This document shows positions 42,433 through 51,944 of a DNA stretch of 64,000 nucleotides, piece by piece. Under the pieces are notes generated by a model. That model saw only the letters and a program-made list of their open reading frames with translations, was not told the DNA's origin and made no database searches. Positions within the stretch are counted from its first letter, which is position 1. Every line of letters begins with the position of its first letter. This DNA is from Opitutales bacterium (GTDB lineage Bacteria; Verrucomicrobiota; Verrucomicrobiia; Opitutales; Seribacteraceae): positions 1 through 64,000 of the forward strand of contig JAQWWZ010000041.1 in assembly GCA_029254745.1 (NCBI GenBank). Direction: 5' to 3'. A program made the position numbers and the translations under genes.

Positions 42433-44238
42433 ATGAAGAGTATCTTTGTTTCTCCTGTTCGATTTTATTTAGTTTTCCTATCCATCGCTTTCGCTTTTTG
42501 CTTCTTAGGTGGACGGCTTTATTATCTCCAGGTTCACCAATCCGAGAAATATAGTAAGTTTGCACTTGGAGCCCGTAAAAACTTTATCAGCATCGATGCA
42601 AGGCGTGGAGATATTGTAGATAAAAAAGGGAATTTACTCGCAAGTACGCGTTCTGTGGTCACCGTTGGGCTAGATCCACATTCTGTCGAAAATAAAGAAG
42701 ATTGGAAATATGTAGAGCTCGCCAAACTTTTAGAGCTACCGATTGAAAACATTCAGGAAGCAATTGCTCGAAAAATAAGAAAAAGCGGTAAACTTGGAGA
42801 AAAGATTTCAAAAGTAAGGTGGGTAAAGTTAAAAGATGAAGTGGATGAAGGAACTTATCGTAAGATACAGTTTTTACGCGTCAAAGGGGTGTATGGTAAT
42901 TTTAAGCATTCAAGGATTTATCCAAACCGCAATTTAGCAAGTCACATATTAGGCTTTGTAAATAAAGAAGGTGTTCCTGCTATGGGGGTAGAGCGCTTGG
43001 CTGATTATTATCTACGGGGACAGGATGGTTGGAGGGAAAGTGAGAAAGATGGAAGGCGAAGAGAAATGCCCCAGTATCGTTCTTTTGAGGTTGCTGAAAG
43101 AGCAGGTTTAAATGTTGAGCTAAGTTTGGATCGCATAATGCAAGGTATTGTTGAAAAGGAATTAAAGTACATTATTGATGAATTTAATCCGTTAAGTGCC
43201 AGTATTATTGTTGGAGATCCTCGTAACGGATCAATCCTGGCATTAGGAAATGTACCGGATTTTGACCCTAATCATTTTAATAAGTATGAATTAGCAACGC
43301 AAAGAAACCGTGCTGTTTCAGACCTTTACGAACCAGGCTCTACTTTTAAAATTGTGCCTGTATGTGGTGCACTGAATGAAGGAATTGTTCATGGTCAGCA
43401 AATTATCGATTGCTCAGTTTCTACATATCAAAACGGTAGCAGAAGATTAAGATTACCAAGTGATCATCATCCTCTTGGTAAAATAAGCGTTCACAAAATT
43501 GTACAGAAATCAAGCAATCGTGGAGCTGCACAATTGGGCATAAGATTAGGTGCAAATAGGTTGTATAATTATTGCACAAGGTTTGGCTTTGGGAAAAAAA
43601 CAGATTTCGGAATAGGTGGTGAAAGAAAAGGAATGCTGCATCATCCATCAAAATGGGATGGTTTAACCATTACTAGGTTACCAATGGGTCACTCCGTAAG
43701 TGTGACCCCGATGCAAGTACATGTAGCGATGTCAGCTGTTGCAAATAAAGGTATATTAATGAAGCCAAGATTTATAAACCGAGTATTCGATGAAAAAGGA
43801 AAAACAGTCGTTTCATTTGAACCAAAACCGGTACGAAGGGTAGTTTCTTCTAAGGTTGCTCAAAATGTCACTTCTATGCTGGTTGATGTTGTGTCAGTTG
43901 AGGGGACAGCAAGGCAAGCTATGATAGAAGGATTTTCGGTTGCTGGAAAAACAGGAACTACCCAAAAGATTATAGACGGTAAGTATTCAAATAGGCACCA
44001 TGTTGCTTCTTTTGCCGGGTATTTCCCTGCAAATAATCCGAGATTGATGATAACCATTGTTGTGGATGAACCTAAAATGAAAAAAGGAAGATTAGGATAC
44101 GGAGGCAGTGTTGCTGGACCATCCTTTCAGCGCATCGGAAAACAAATGATAAGTTATCTCGGATTAAAGCCTGAAGGTAAAAAGGAAATAGTCAGAACAG
44201 AACTGGCAGCAAAATTTAAAAAATCACAAGCCCTTTAA
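42433..44238 (+). CDS. ftsI: Peptidoglycan transpeptidase FtsI (PBP3)
   Basis: The ATG at 42433 yields 601 residues. Upstream frame is rejected because it overlaps the ftsL tail. N-terminal anchor (FYLVFLSIAFAFCFLGGRLYYL), a dimerisation domain with RRGDIVDKKGNLLA, then the class B PBP active-site motifs: STFK (S303), SSN and AGKTGTT. It crosslinks septal peptidoglycan with FtsW. No PASTA domain is seen. It is followed 13 bp later by murE. Confidence 0.95.
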   Translation: MKSIFVSPVRFYLVFLSIAFAFCFLGGRLYYLQVHQSEKYSKFALGARKNFISIDARRGDIVDKKGNLLASTRSVVTVGLDPHSVENKEDWKYVELAKLLELPIENIQEAIARKIRKSGKLGEKISKVRWVKLKDEVDEGTYRKIQFLRVKGVYGNFKHSRIYPNRNLASHILGFVNKEGVPAMGVERLADYYLRGQDGWRESEKDGRRREMPQYRSFEVAERAGLNVELSLDRIMQGIVEKELKYIIDEFNPLSASIIVGDPRNGSILALGNVPDFDPNHFNKYELATQRNRAVSDLYEPGSTFKIVPVCGALNEGIVHGQQIIDCSVSTYQNGSRRLRLPSDHHPLGKISVHKIVQKSSNRGAAQLGIRLGANRLYNYCTRFGFGKKTDFGIGGERKGMLHHPSKWDGLTITRLPMGHSVSVTPMQVHVAMSAVANKGILMKPRFINRVFDEKGKTVVSFEPKPVRRVVSSKVAQNVTSMLVDVVSVEGTARQAMIEGFSVAGKTGTTQKIIDGKYSNRHHVASFAGYFPANNPRLMITIVVDEPKMKKGRLGYGGSVAGPSFQRIGKQMISYLGLKPEGKKEIVRTELAAKFKKSQAL

Positions 44239-44251
44239 TTGAAAAAAAGCT

Positions 44252-45790
44252 ATGAATACCAAACAGCAAAACCTTGAATCACTAAAAGACATCCATCATC
44301 GATTTTCAGAAACAGTTAGCTTAAATCGATTAACTGGTGAAGATGAACGAGGAGGGATGAATGAATCATCTGCTAGAGTGACCTCTCTAGTCACAGATAG
44401 CCGAAGGGTTACTCCTGGTTCTGCCTTTTTTGCCATTCGTGGATTACGAGCAAACGGAGAAGAATTTATTGATGAAGCAATCCACCGGGGTGCTCAAGTA
44501 CTTGTAGGAGAGGACCTTGACTTCGACGCTCATCCAGGGGTCGCTAAGGTACAGGTTGCTGATTCTAGAAAAGCTTTAGCTAAAATGGCTAGAAGGTATC
44601 ATGGTTATCCCGATAAAAATATAAAAGTAGTTGGAATAACAGGTACAAACGGAAAAACAACAGTTTCAACATTAACACGACACTTACTTGAAGAACCAGG
44701 TAAACCTGTTGGATTAATTGGAACGGTGAAATATCATCTTGGTGATCGGGAGCTTCCCTCCTTTAGGACTACCCCTGAAGCTTCAGATCTCTATCCCATG
44801 TTAAGAAGCATGCTTGCAGGAGGCTGTTCAGAGGCTGTGATGGAAGTAAGTTCTCATGGTATACACCAATCTCGAGTAGCTGAAATGGAAATGGAAGTGG
44901 TTACCTTTCTAAATCTTACCCGTGATCATTTGGATTACCATAGTAATATGGAATCTTACTTTCGCGAAAAGCGGAAGATTTTTAATGGCGAAAATGGAAG
45001 TTTGCCCAAAGTTGCAATCATAAACGGAGATTGTCCCTATGGCCAGAGACTGATGGAGGAATTACCTCCTCAAGTCCGTGTTCTATCTTTTGGATTGGAG
45101 GATCATAATTTGTTTCGCGCAAAAAATATAAATCTAGAAGCAACTGGGACTGAATTTCTTCTTGAATCTCCTGAGGGGTCGATGGTTATTAAAAGCCCAT
45201 TGTTGGGTAGATACAACATAATGAATTTACTCGCAGCTCTTTCAATCCTGCATGCAATGGGACGATCAATACCAGATGCAATACGAAAAATTGGTGCATT
45301 TGAAGGTGTTGATGGAAGAATGGAGACAGTTGATGACGGTCAGCCTTATAATGTAGTCGTTGATTATGCTCACACTCCGGATGCACTAAGAAATGCATTG
45401 GGAATGTTAAGAGAGTGCACAGAAGGAAAATTGCACCTTGTTTTTGGATGCGGAGGAGATCGGGATAAAGGGAAACGCCTAGAAATGACAAGAGTTGCTT
45501 GTGCTGGTGCAGATCAAGTATGGGCGACTGCTGATAATCCACGTACTGAATCTCTTGAAGATATTTTTAAGGATATGAAGAAAGGTCAGACACGTGGTGC
45601 TAAAATTTCATTTATTGATGATCGAAGAAGAGCCATCAGTCTCGCCCTTGATCAAGCAAATAAAGGTGATTGTGTTTTAATTGCGGGGAAGGGGCACGAA
45701 TGCTTTCAGGAGGTTCAATACACTGCAATTCCGTTTGATGATAGGAAAGTAGCCAAGGAACTAATTCAAGTGAAATCTCTGACCTGTTAA
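44252..45790 (+). CDS. murE: UDP-MurNAc-tripeptide synthetase MurE, meso-diaminopimelate type
   Basis: The 512-residue product starts at ATG 44252. ATP loop GITGTNGKTTVST, TTPEASDLYPML, VMEVSSHGIHQSRV and the lid NLTRDHLDYH are MurE features. ADNPRTESLEDI near the C-terminus carries DNPR, the motif that marks meso-DAP rather than lysine addition. The cell therefore likely has DAP-type peptidoglycan. The stop overlaps murF's ATG (TAATG). Confidence 0.95.
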   Translation: MNTKQQNLESLKDIHHRFSETVSLNRLTGEDERGGMNESSARVTSLVTDSRRVTPGSAFFAIRGLRANGEEFIDEAIHRGAQVLVGEDLDFDAHPGVAKVQVADSRKALAKMARRYHGYPDKNIKVVGITGTNGKTTVSTLTRHLLEEPGKPVGLIGTVKYHLGDRELPSFRTTPEASDLYPMLRSMLAGGCSEAVMEVSSHGIHQSRVAEMEMEVVTFLNLTRDHLDYHSNMESYFREKRKIFNGENGSLPKVAIINGDCPYGQRLMEELPPQVRVLSFGLEDHNLFRAKNINLEATGTEFLLESPEGSMVIKSPLLGRYNIMNLLAALSILHAMGRSIPDAIRKIGAFEGVDGRMETVDDGQPYNVVVDYAHTPDALRNALGMLRECTEGKLHLVFGCGGDRDKGKRLEMTRVACAGADQVWATADNPRTESLEDIFKDMKKGQTRGAKISFIDDRRRAISLALDQANKGDCVLIAGKGHECFQEVQYTAIPFDDRKVAKELIQVKSLTC

Positions 45791-47199
45791 TGCCTTTTTT
45801 TATTCCAGAGCAATTATCCTCATGGTCAGGGGGTAAGTGGCATGATTTGCCAAAAGACCCTGTTCGTGGTTTCTCTATAGATGCAAGAAACCTTGAAGAG
45901 GGAGAAATGTTTGTCGCTATCGAAGCAGAAAGAGATGGACACGACTATGTTGAGCAAGCTTTGGAAAATGGTGCTTCTTCTGCACTAGTCAATCGATTAC
46001 AACTTCATATTCCTATTCCACAACTTTTAGTAGAAAATACGCTGAAAGCTTTTCAGGAAATCGCATTAACTCATCGAAATGACTTTCAAGGGCTGATTAC
46101 TGGGATCACTGGAAGCTGTGGGAAAACGACAACCAAAGAAGTGCTGAGTTTACTTTTAGGTCGTAATTGTCATCGAACGGAGGGAAATTTCAATAACTAC
46201 CTTGGGGTACCTTTAACTCTGTCTAAACTCGATTTGTCCAATGATTATGGAGTCATTGAAGTTGGGATAAATAAAATTGGAGAAATGTCTGAATTAGCAA
46301 GAATTTTATCTCCCAATTTGGTGCTTATTACAATGATAGGCATTTCGCATCTTGAAGGACTCGTTAATCTTGAAACAATCGCATCTGAAAAAGCAAAGAT
46401 TTTTGAGGATTCCTTTGTTGAACCAAAGGTTATTTTTCATCACGAATGCCTACAATACGAACCGTTCAGGTTATGGAGACAAAAAGGAAACCCCCATGTT
46501 ACTTTAATCGAAGGAGATGTAGATAATCAAAGGCTCTCCTGCAGTACTGCTTTTTACGAAATTTGGACTGAAACAAACACAATAGGGGACTCATGTATGC
46601 TACGGCTTTGGCGTCATGAGTCCCCGGTTCTCGTGACTCCCATTCCTGCTGGATCTAGGGGAATGCACAAAAATATTGCTCTTTCTATACTTGCCGCCTG
46701 CGAGCAAGGAATAAGCCACCAAAGAATTTCCGAACGCCTACCCCAATATCGCCCTTCGACCTTGAGAGCAGCAAGCTTTCTTGGTCGGGGGCGGACCTAT
46801 TTTGTTGATTGTTATAACGCAAACCCTTCCTCAATGAAGGATAGTATTGAGTTCTTCTCCACCAAATTTCAAGGAACTCCCAAGCTGTATGTTTTTGGGG
46901 GTATGGAGGAACTTGGTGAGCAGGGAATGAGTTTACATGAAGAAGTTGGTGCTACCACAAAAGTAGAACCTGCTGATCTTTTTGTTATGATTGGAGAGAA
47001 AGCTTCTTGGATTGCGCCGGGACTATTGAGCAGTGGTGCAGTACCAGAGCAATTAATGATATTAAAAGATTTGGACTCTGCCCGTTCATTAGTTGAGGAC
47101 TTTCATGGGGCAGTTTTACTTAAAGGGAGCAGATCCCACGGTCTTGAAGAGCTCTTGCCTTCTTGGGCCGTTGAAGAAGAAAAGGGTCTAGAGTGCTGA
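45790..47199 (+). CDS. murF: UDP-MurNAc-pentapeptide synthetase MurF
   Basis: The 469-residue product has the N-terminal segment that binds UDP-MurNAc-tripeptide (FSIDARNLEEGEMFVAI), the P-loop GITGSCGKTTTKEV, EGNFNNYLGVPLTL and a C-terminal VDCYNANPSSM. MurF adds D-Ala-D-Ala made by Ddl (downstream). The P-loop has Ser-Cys where many have Ser-Ser/Asn, acceptable. Its end overlaps mraY's ATG by 7 bp. Confidence 0.95.
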   Translation: MPFFIPEQLSSWSGGKWHDLPKDPVRGFSIDARNLEEGEMFVAIEAERDGHDYVEQALENGASSALVNRLQLHIPIPQLLVENTLKAFQEIALTHRNDFQGLITGITGSCGKTTTKEVLSLLLGRNCHRTEGNFNNYLGVPLTLSKLDLSNDYGVIEVGINKIGEMSELARILSPNLVLITMIGISHLEGLVNLETIASEKAKIFEDSFVEPKVIFHHECLQYEPFRLWRQKGNPHVTLIEGDVDNQRLSCSTAFYEIWTETNTIGDSCMLRLWRHESPVLVTPIPAGSRGMHKNIALSILAACEQGISHQRISERLPQYRPSTLRAASFLGRGRTYFVDCYNANPSSMKDSIEFFSTKFQGTPKLYVFGGMEELGEQGMSLHEEVGATTKVEPADLFVMIGEKASWIAPGLLSSGAVPEQLMILKDLDSARSLVEDFHGAVLLKGSRSHGLEELLPSWAVEEEKGLEC

Positions 47200-48329
47200 G
47201 TTATTTGCAGTTCTATGAGTCATTTTTTGGCCCCTTACGTTTATTTCAGTTTATTTCTGTACGAGCAATTTTTGCTGGTATAACTGCTTTACTAATCGGA
47301 TATTTTATAGGTCCGACTCTTATAAAATATTTGCAGGCCTTTGGAGCAAGGCAGGCCTTTCGTAATAAGGACGAGGTCGGAGATTTAGCTGAATTACATG
47401 AGTCTAAAGCAAAGACCCCAACCATGGGAGGATTACTTATATTCGGTTCCGTATTGTTTTCAGTCTTTTTATGGGCTGAGCCGAATGTGTACGTGGTAGC
47501 AGCAATGGTAGCCTATATTCTTCTGACTTTTGTAGGCTTTACCGATGACTATTTGAAAGTGGCTAAAAAAGATAGTAAGGGACTTGCCGGAAGATATAAG
47601 TTAATGGGGCAACTCTTTACCACTGGGGCCTTCCTTTTTATATTATTGGGCCCTTGGTCTGAATACCTTTCCGGAGTGGACGGAAATGCAACAGGTAGTG
47701 CCACAAAAATGAAGGAGCTTTGGGTCCCATTTTATAAAGACCCGCTTCTTTTGGCCATGCCCCTGGTTGTAGTTTTCTTGTTTTTTCTCATTACCCTGAC
47801 AGGAGCAAGCAATGCGATTAATTTGACTGACGGCTTGGATGGACTAGCGATTGGTTGCACCGTGACCGTCGCGTTAAGTTACGGGATTATGGCGTATGCT
47901 TCAGGCAACTATTTAATCGCAGATTATTTGAAAATTAGTTGGGTTCCAGGTTCTGGTGAGCTGACTGTTTTGTGTGCAGCATTACTGGGTGGCAGCTTGT
48001 CTTTTCTTTGGTACAACGCACATCCTGCTGAAATGTTTATGGGAGATACTGGTTCCCTTGCCATTGGAGGCTTGGTCGGAGCCATTGCTTTAATGGTTCA
48101 TCAGCCCCTGACTCTAATTATTGTTGGCGGAATCTTTGTGATTGAAGCAGGATCGGTAATTATCCAAGTAGCTTCATTTAAAAGCCGAGGCAAAAGAGTA
48201 TTTTTAATGTCTCCGATTCATCACCATTTTGAGCTAAAAGGCTGGAAGGAGACTAAAGTCGTAATTCGATTTTGGATCCTTTCGCTTTTATTTGCTCTTG
48301 TTGGCCTTGCCACTTTGAAACTTCGTTAA
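47193..48329 (+). CDS. mraY: Phospho-MurNAc-pentapeptide transferase MraY
   Basis: The 378-residue integral membrane enzyme has about ten helices with KAKTPTMGGLLI, FTDDYLK, NAINLTDGLDGLAIG and PIHHHFELKGWKE, the conserved MraY loops holding the Mg-binding Asp residues and HHH motif. MraY attaches phospho-MurNAc-pentapeptide to undecaprenyl phosphate to make lipid I. Its start overlaps murF. Confidence 0.97.
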   Translation: MLSYLQFYESFFGPLRLFQFISVRAIFAGITALLIGYFIGPTLIKYLQAFGARQAFRNKDEVGDLAELHESKAKTPTMGGLLIFGSVLFSVFLWAEPNVYVVAAMVAYILLTFVGFTDDYLKVAKKDSKGLAGRYKLMGQLFTTGAFLFILLGPWSEYLSGVDGNATGSATKMKELWVPFYKDPLLLAMPLVVVFLFFLITLTGASNAINLTDGLDGLAIGCTVTVALSYGIMAYASGNYLIADYLKISWVPGSGELTVLCAALLGGSLSFLWYNAHPAEMFMGDTGSLAIGGLVGAIALMVHQPLTLIIVGGIFVIEAGSVIIQVASFKSRGKRVFLMSPIHHHFELKGWKETKVVIRFWILSLLFALVGLATLKLR

Positions 48330-48331
48330 CG

Positions 48332-49618
48332 ATGAAAAAAAAGAGTATGCAATGGGATCAAATGAAATCAAAACCGGTAGCGGTTTTTGGGAAAGGCATA
48401 AGTGGTCAAGGAGTAGCAAGTCTTTTAAATGAATTTACCTGGTCCTATGAATTTTTTGACCAAACAGAAAAATCATTTATGGATGCAAAAGCATCACAGT
48501 ATTCGATCGTTGTAACAAGTCCTGGGTTTTTCCCCAATCACCCTTGGGTAAAGAAGGCAAAAGCATCAGGAGTGCCTGTCTATGGAGAACTTGATTTTGC
48601 CTCCACTTTCACTAATAATAAAATTGTTGCGGTTACAGGAACCAATGGAAAAACAAGCCTTGTTACTCTGCTATGCCATATTTGGAAAAAAGCGGGTAAG
48701 GCTGCTGTTTGTGCAGGAAATATAGGGACTTCATTAAGTAGCATCATTGCTCGCGGTCTCAATTCCCAAGCAACTATATTTTTGGAAGTCAGTTCCTTTC
48801 AGGCTCAAAATATAAAGTTCTTATCTCCAGATAACCTGATTTGGACAAATTTCAGCCCAGATCATCAGGATTATCACTTGTCTCTCACAGAATATTTTAA
48901 GGCCAAGTACTCATTAGTTACACAACTTAAAGGGGATGGATTCGCAATTTGCGGGTTATCTGTCCATGAATTTGCCCGCCTCAATCATTTGCCTGTTCTC
49001 AAGGAATTAAAAGGTATTAGTCGGGATTTGATATCTCATGGTGATATCCAACCAGGTAGTTTCTTTTCAACATTTCCTCAGCGTGAAAATGTCGCTCTCG
49101 CTTATAAAATCTCTCGCCAATTGGGAGTCAGTAAAAAATCTTTTTTTACTTTCCTTCAATCTTATCAGCCTGAACCTTCTCGATTAGCATGTATTGCAGA
49201 GATAGACGGTGTTTCATTTTGGAATGATTCAAAAGCAACCAATTTTTCTGCTACAATTGCTGCCTGTAAGCATTTTTCCAATCGCTTGATATGGATCGGC
49301 GGTGGCCGGGAGAAAGGTGAATCTTTAGCCGTTTTATCAAAAGCTATGCATGGGGCAATTATTCATGCTTTCTTGATAGGTGAAGTGGCATCAAAATTAT
49401 CAAAGTCTCTTCAATCACATCAAATCAAGGTAACTTGTTGCTCGACTTTAAATGAAGCGGTAAGGAAAGCATTCAGTGGAGCGAAACAGGTAACTGATAT
49501 TCTTTTTAGCCCGGCGTTTGCTAGTTTTGATATGTTTGAAAACTATATCGAACGAGGAAACATTTTCAATAAGCTCGTTTTCGATTTGAAGAAAGGGCAC
49601 ACACCTTGTACTCAATAA
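48332..49618 (+). CDS. murD: UDP-MurNAc-L-alanine:D-glutamate ligase MurD
   Basis: The ATG at 48332, 2 bp after the mraY stop, gives 428 residues. A TTG upstream at 48272 lies inside mraY and is rejected. Rossmann start VAVFGKGISGQGVASLL, P-loop VAVTGTNGKTSLVTLL, FLEVSSFQ, NFSPDHQDYH and SFWNDSKATN fit MurD. It adds D-Glu to UDP-MurNAc-L-Ala. The N-terminal region is short and divergent compared with E. coli MurD. Gene order follows the usual cluster. Confidence 0.93.
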   Translation: MKKKSMQWDQMKSKPVAVFGKGISGQGVASLLNEFTWSYEFFDQTEKSFMDAKASQYSIVVTSPGFFPNHPWVKKAKASGVPVYGELDFASTFTNNKIVAVTGTNGKTSLVTLLCHIWKKAGKAAVCAGNIGTSLSSIIARGLNSQATIFLEVSSFQAQNIKFLSPDNLIWTNFSPDHQDYHLSLTEYFKAKYSLVTQLKGDGFAICGLSVHEFARLNHLPVLKELKGISRDLISHGDIQPGSFFSTFPQRENVALAYKISRQLGVSKKSFFTFLQSYQPEPSRLACIAEIDGVSFWNDSKATNFSATIAACKHFSNRLIWIGGGREKGESLAVLSKAMHGAIIHAFLIGEVASKLSKSLQSHQIKVTCCSTLNEAVRKAFSGAKQVTDILFSPAFASFDMFENYIERGNIFNKLVFDLKKGHTPCTQ

Positions 49619-49655
49619 TACTTAGTTTGAATGAATAAAATCGAGGAATTATAAA

Positions 49656-50759
49656 ATGAAGCTCACAAAGATATTCGGTATTGTACTCTCCCTTCACGTA
49701 GGAGTTATCCTGCTCGTGATGTTCCAGCCAAGTTGCCAGACTGCTAAAAAGAAGTCAGTGGGGATTACGCCTACTGATAAAAATGTACAACTTGAGCCCA
49801 AAGCTCCAGATGCTGGTTTTAATGCAGGAGTAGCAGATACTTCTTCCCCTCCACCTTCGGTTGAGAAAAAAGAAAGACCAGAGACTGTTGAGTACACTTC
49901 TCCAACAAGACCCGCTGCTGGCCAGTTAATTGTTCCAGGGCAAGGGGCTATCGAGGCAAGACCTCTACCTCCTATTTTAGCCGAAGAAAAAACATCTACA
50001 GTAAGTTCCCCTGTCCCCCTTCGCCCTTCTGGAGTATCCATTTATAAAGTCCAGCGTGGTGACACTTTGTGGGGTATTGCCAGGAAAAAAGGGATTAGTC
50101 TATCTTCTTTGCTCTCATCGAACCCCAACCTCAATAAGAATGGCAAGTTAGATATTGGGCAGGAAATTATGATAACTGGTGGATCCTCTGCGGCCCCATC
50201 ATCAATCACAAGAGCATTGCCTGTAGTGAATGCTCCAGTCGCCACTTCTTCTGGCTCAACTTACACTGTTCAAAAAGGAGATAGCCTTTCGAGGATAGCG
50301 AGAAGGCAAGGGGTTTCACTTGGAGGATTAATGGCAGTCAATGGACTAAATAAGTCATCCATCATTCGCATTGGGCAGACACTTCAATTACCAGACAGCT
50401 CTTCACCAAACGCTTCTGTGGGTACTGCCCAACCGGTTTCTTCGGTGGTACCGGATGGTGCATCCACCCATACAGTGAAGAATGGGGACAACTTAACCAG
50501 AATCGCATCCATTTATGGTAGTTCTGTGAAGCAGATTATGCAGTGGAACGGCTTGTCAGATGCAGGAAGAATTCGGGTGGGGCAAGTATTAATTGTTTCA
50601 GCCAGCCAGCCTCAACTGACAGAGGATGCATCTATTGATTCCTTGTTATCACCAGAAAATTCAGTTCCTGTGCAACAAGATGACTCAAGCGTGGAAGGAT
50701 TTTTTAAAGGTGTCGCTGATGAAAGACCAATCATCGATGTACCAGTAGACAATCCATAA
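49656..50759 (+). CDS. Membrane-anchored protein with three LysM domains
   Basis: The 367-residue product begins with an anchor (IFGIVLSLHVGVILLVMF) and PSC that is a weak lipobox. A Pro/Ser-rich linker of about 90 residues follows, then three LysM units: YKVQRGDTLWGIARKKG (about 129-145), YTVQKGDSLSRIARRQG (about 204-220) and HTVKNGDNLTRIASIYG (about 273-289). LysM binds GlcNAc in peptidoglycan. It has no catalytic domain. It is inserted between murD and ftsW in the dcw cluster, so a role in septal wall or division is inferred. A GAGGAAT lies before the ATG. Confidence 0.88.
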   Translation: MKLTKIFGIVLSLHVGVILLVMFQPSCQTAKKKSVGITPTDKNVQLEPKAPDAGFNAGVADTSSPPPSVEKKERPETVEYTSPTRPAAGQLIVPGQGAIEARPLPPILAEEKTSTVSSPVPLRPSGVSIYKVQRGDTLWGIARKKGISLSSLLSSNPNLNKNGKLDIGQEIMITGGSSAAPSSITRALPVVNAPVATSSGSTYTVQKGDSLSRIARRQGVSLGGLMAVNGLNKSSIIRIGQTLQLPDSSSPNASVGTAQPVSSVVPDGASTHTVKNGDNLTRIASIYGSSVKQIMQWNGLSDAGRIRVGQVLIVSASQPQLTEDASIDSLLSPENSVPVQQDDSSVEGFFKGVADERPIIDVPVDNP

Positions 50760-50807
50760 AAGCGGGACTGGATTGGCATAATATATTATGGGTGTGGAAA
50801 CCAAAGA

Positions 50808-51944
50808 GTGTCGGAAACAAAAGTAGAATTTAAAGATTCAAAGGTAGGCGACTGGGTGATGATCTATGTGATCTTTGCCGCTATTAGCCTGACGATGATT
50901 GGGTTGGTCATGCTCTTCAGTGCCGGAGTTGTTCGGGGTGCTCAGGCTTTGCTTACCAAGCAAATTATTTGGCTGGCACTTTCTTTGGTTATGGGGCTGT
51001 ACGCTGCCTTCATGGATCTTGATTGGTTGCGGAGAAAATCATGGTTTGTTTTTGCTTTGTGTGTCATAGCTCTCATTCTCACCTTGGTACCCGGCATCGG
51101 AGTGAAGGTAAATGGTGCACAGCGCTGGATTGGGCTTGGAACGCTTCGAATCCAGCCTTCTGAATTTGCAAAAATTGGTTTGGTTATCATTTTAGCTGCT
51201 TATTTTTCGAACCGACACCGGGAAATTAAAAGCTTTCTTTATGGCTTCTTGATTCCATCTGCCGTGGTTGGACTTTGCTGTGGATTAATAATTTTACAGC
51301 CCGATTTTGGGACCTGCTTTTTATGCGGGGCTGTAGCTGCTACCATGATGTTTCAAGCTGGTACAAGTCTTCGGTGGCTTCTTCCGGTGGCTGGGCTCGC
51401 TGTTGTTGCATTCTCAGTTCTTGTTTATTTTGATCCAGTTCGTATTAGGCGAGTGACATCCTTTTTAGATGTGGAGGCAAATGCCAATGATAGTGCCTAC
51501 CAGCTTTGGCAGGGCATGCTCGCTTTTGGCGTGGGTGGACTAGACGGTGTTGGTCTCGGTATGGGGAGGCAGCAAATGCATTTTTTACCTGAAGCTCATA
51601 CAGACTTTATTTTTCCAGTTATTGGAGAAGAACTAGGACTTTTGGTAACGGCTGGCATTGTTATCAGCTTTTTGGTTCTTTTTGCCAGTGTTTTCCTACG
51701 CTTACGACAGGCACCTAGGCTGTATGAATATTTACTAGCAATGGGAGCTATTCTTTTTGTTACGCTGCAGGCTATTATTAACATGGGTGTGGTTACCGGT
51801 TCTCTTCCCACTAAAGGAATGTCTTTGCCATTTATAAGCTACGGTGGCTCCAACCTCATGGTTACTTTTGTATTACTTGGTTTTGTGATAAATGTACTAA
51901 AGTCTATGAATAGTCCTGAACTATTGAGGGCACGGGAATTATGA
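50808..51944 (+). CDS. ftsW: Lipid II polymerase FtsW
   Basis: The 378-residue SEDS protein has about ten helices, with QRWIGLGTLRIQPSEFAKIGLV, DFGTCFL, EAHTDFIFPVIGEELG and KGMSLPFISYGGSNLM as family features. FtsW polymerises glycan strands at the septum with FtsI. It uses a GTG start. The stop overlaps the murG start (ATGA, 51941-51944). Confidence 0.95.
   Translation: MSETKVEFKDSKVGDWVMIYVIFAAISLTMIGLVMLFSAGVVRGAQALLTKQIIWLALSLVMGLYAAFMDLDWLRRKSWFVFALCVIALILTLVPGIGVKVNGAQRWIGLGTLRIQPSEFAKIGLVIILAAYFSNRHREIKSFLYGFLIPSAVVGLCCGLIILQPDFGTCFLCGAVAATMMFQAGTSLRWLLPVAGLAVVAFSVLVYFDPVRIRRVTSFLDVEANANDSAYQLWQGMLAFGVGGLDGVGLGMGRQQMHFLPEAHTDFIFPVIGEELGLLVTAGIVISFLVLFASVFLRLRQAPRLYEYLLAMGAILFVTLQAIINMGVVTGSLPTKGMSLPFISYGGSNLMVTFVLLGFVINVLKSMNSPELLRAREL

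Noticed and set aside
48272-48331. Upstream TTG start of murD
   Set aside because: It lies inside mraY. The ATG at 48332 directly after the mraY stop gives a normal MurD N-terminus.
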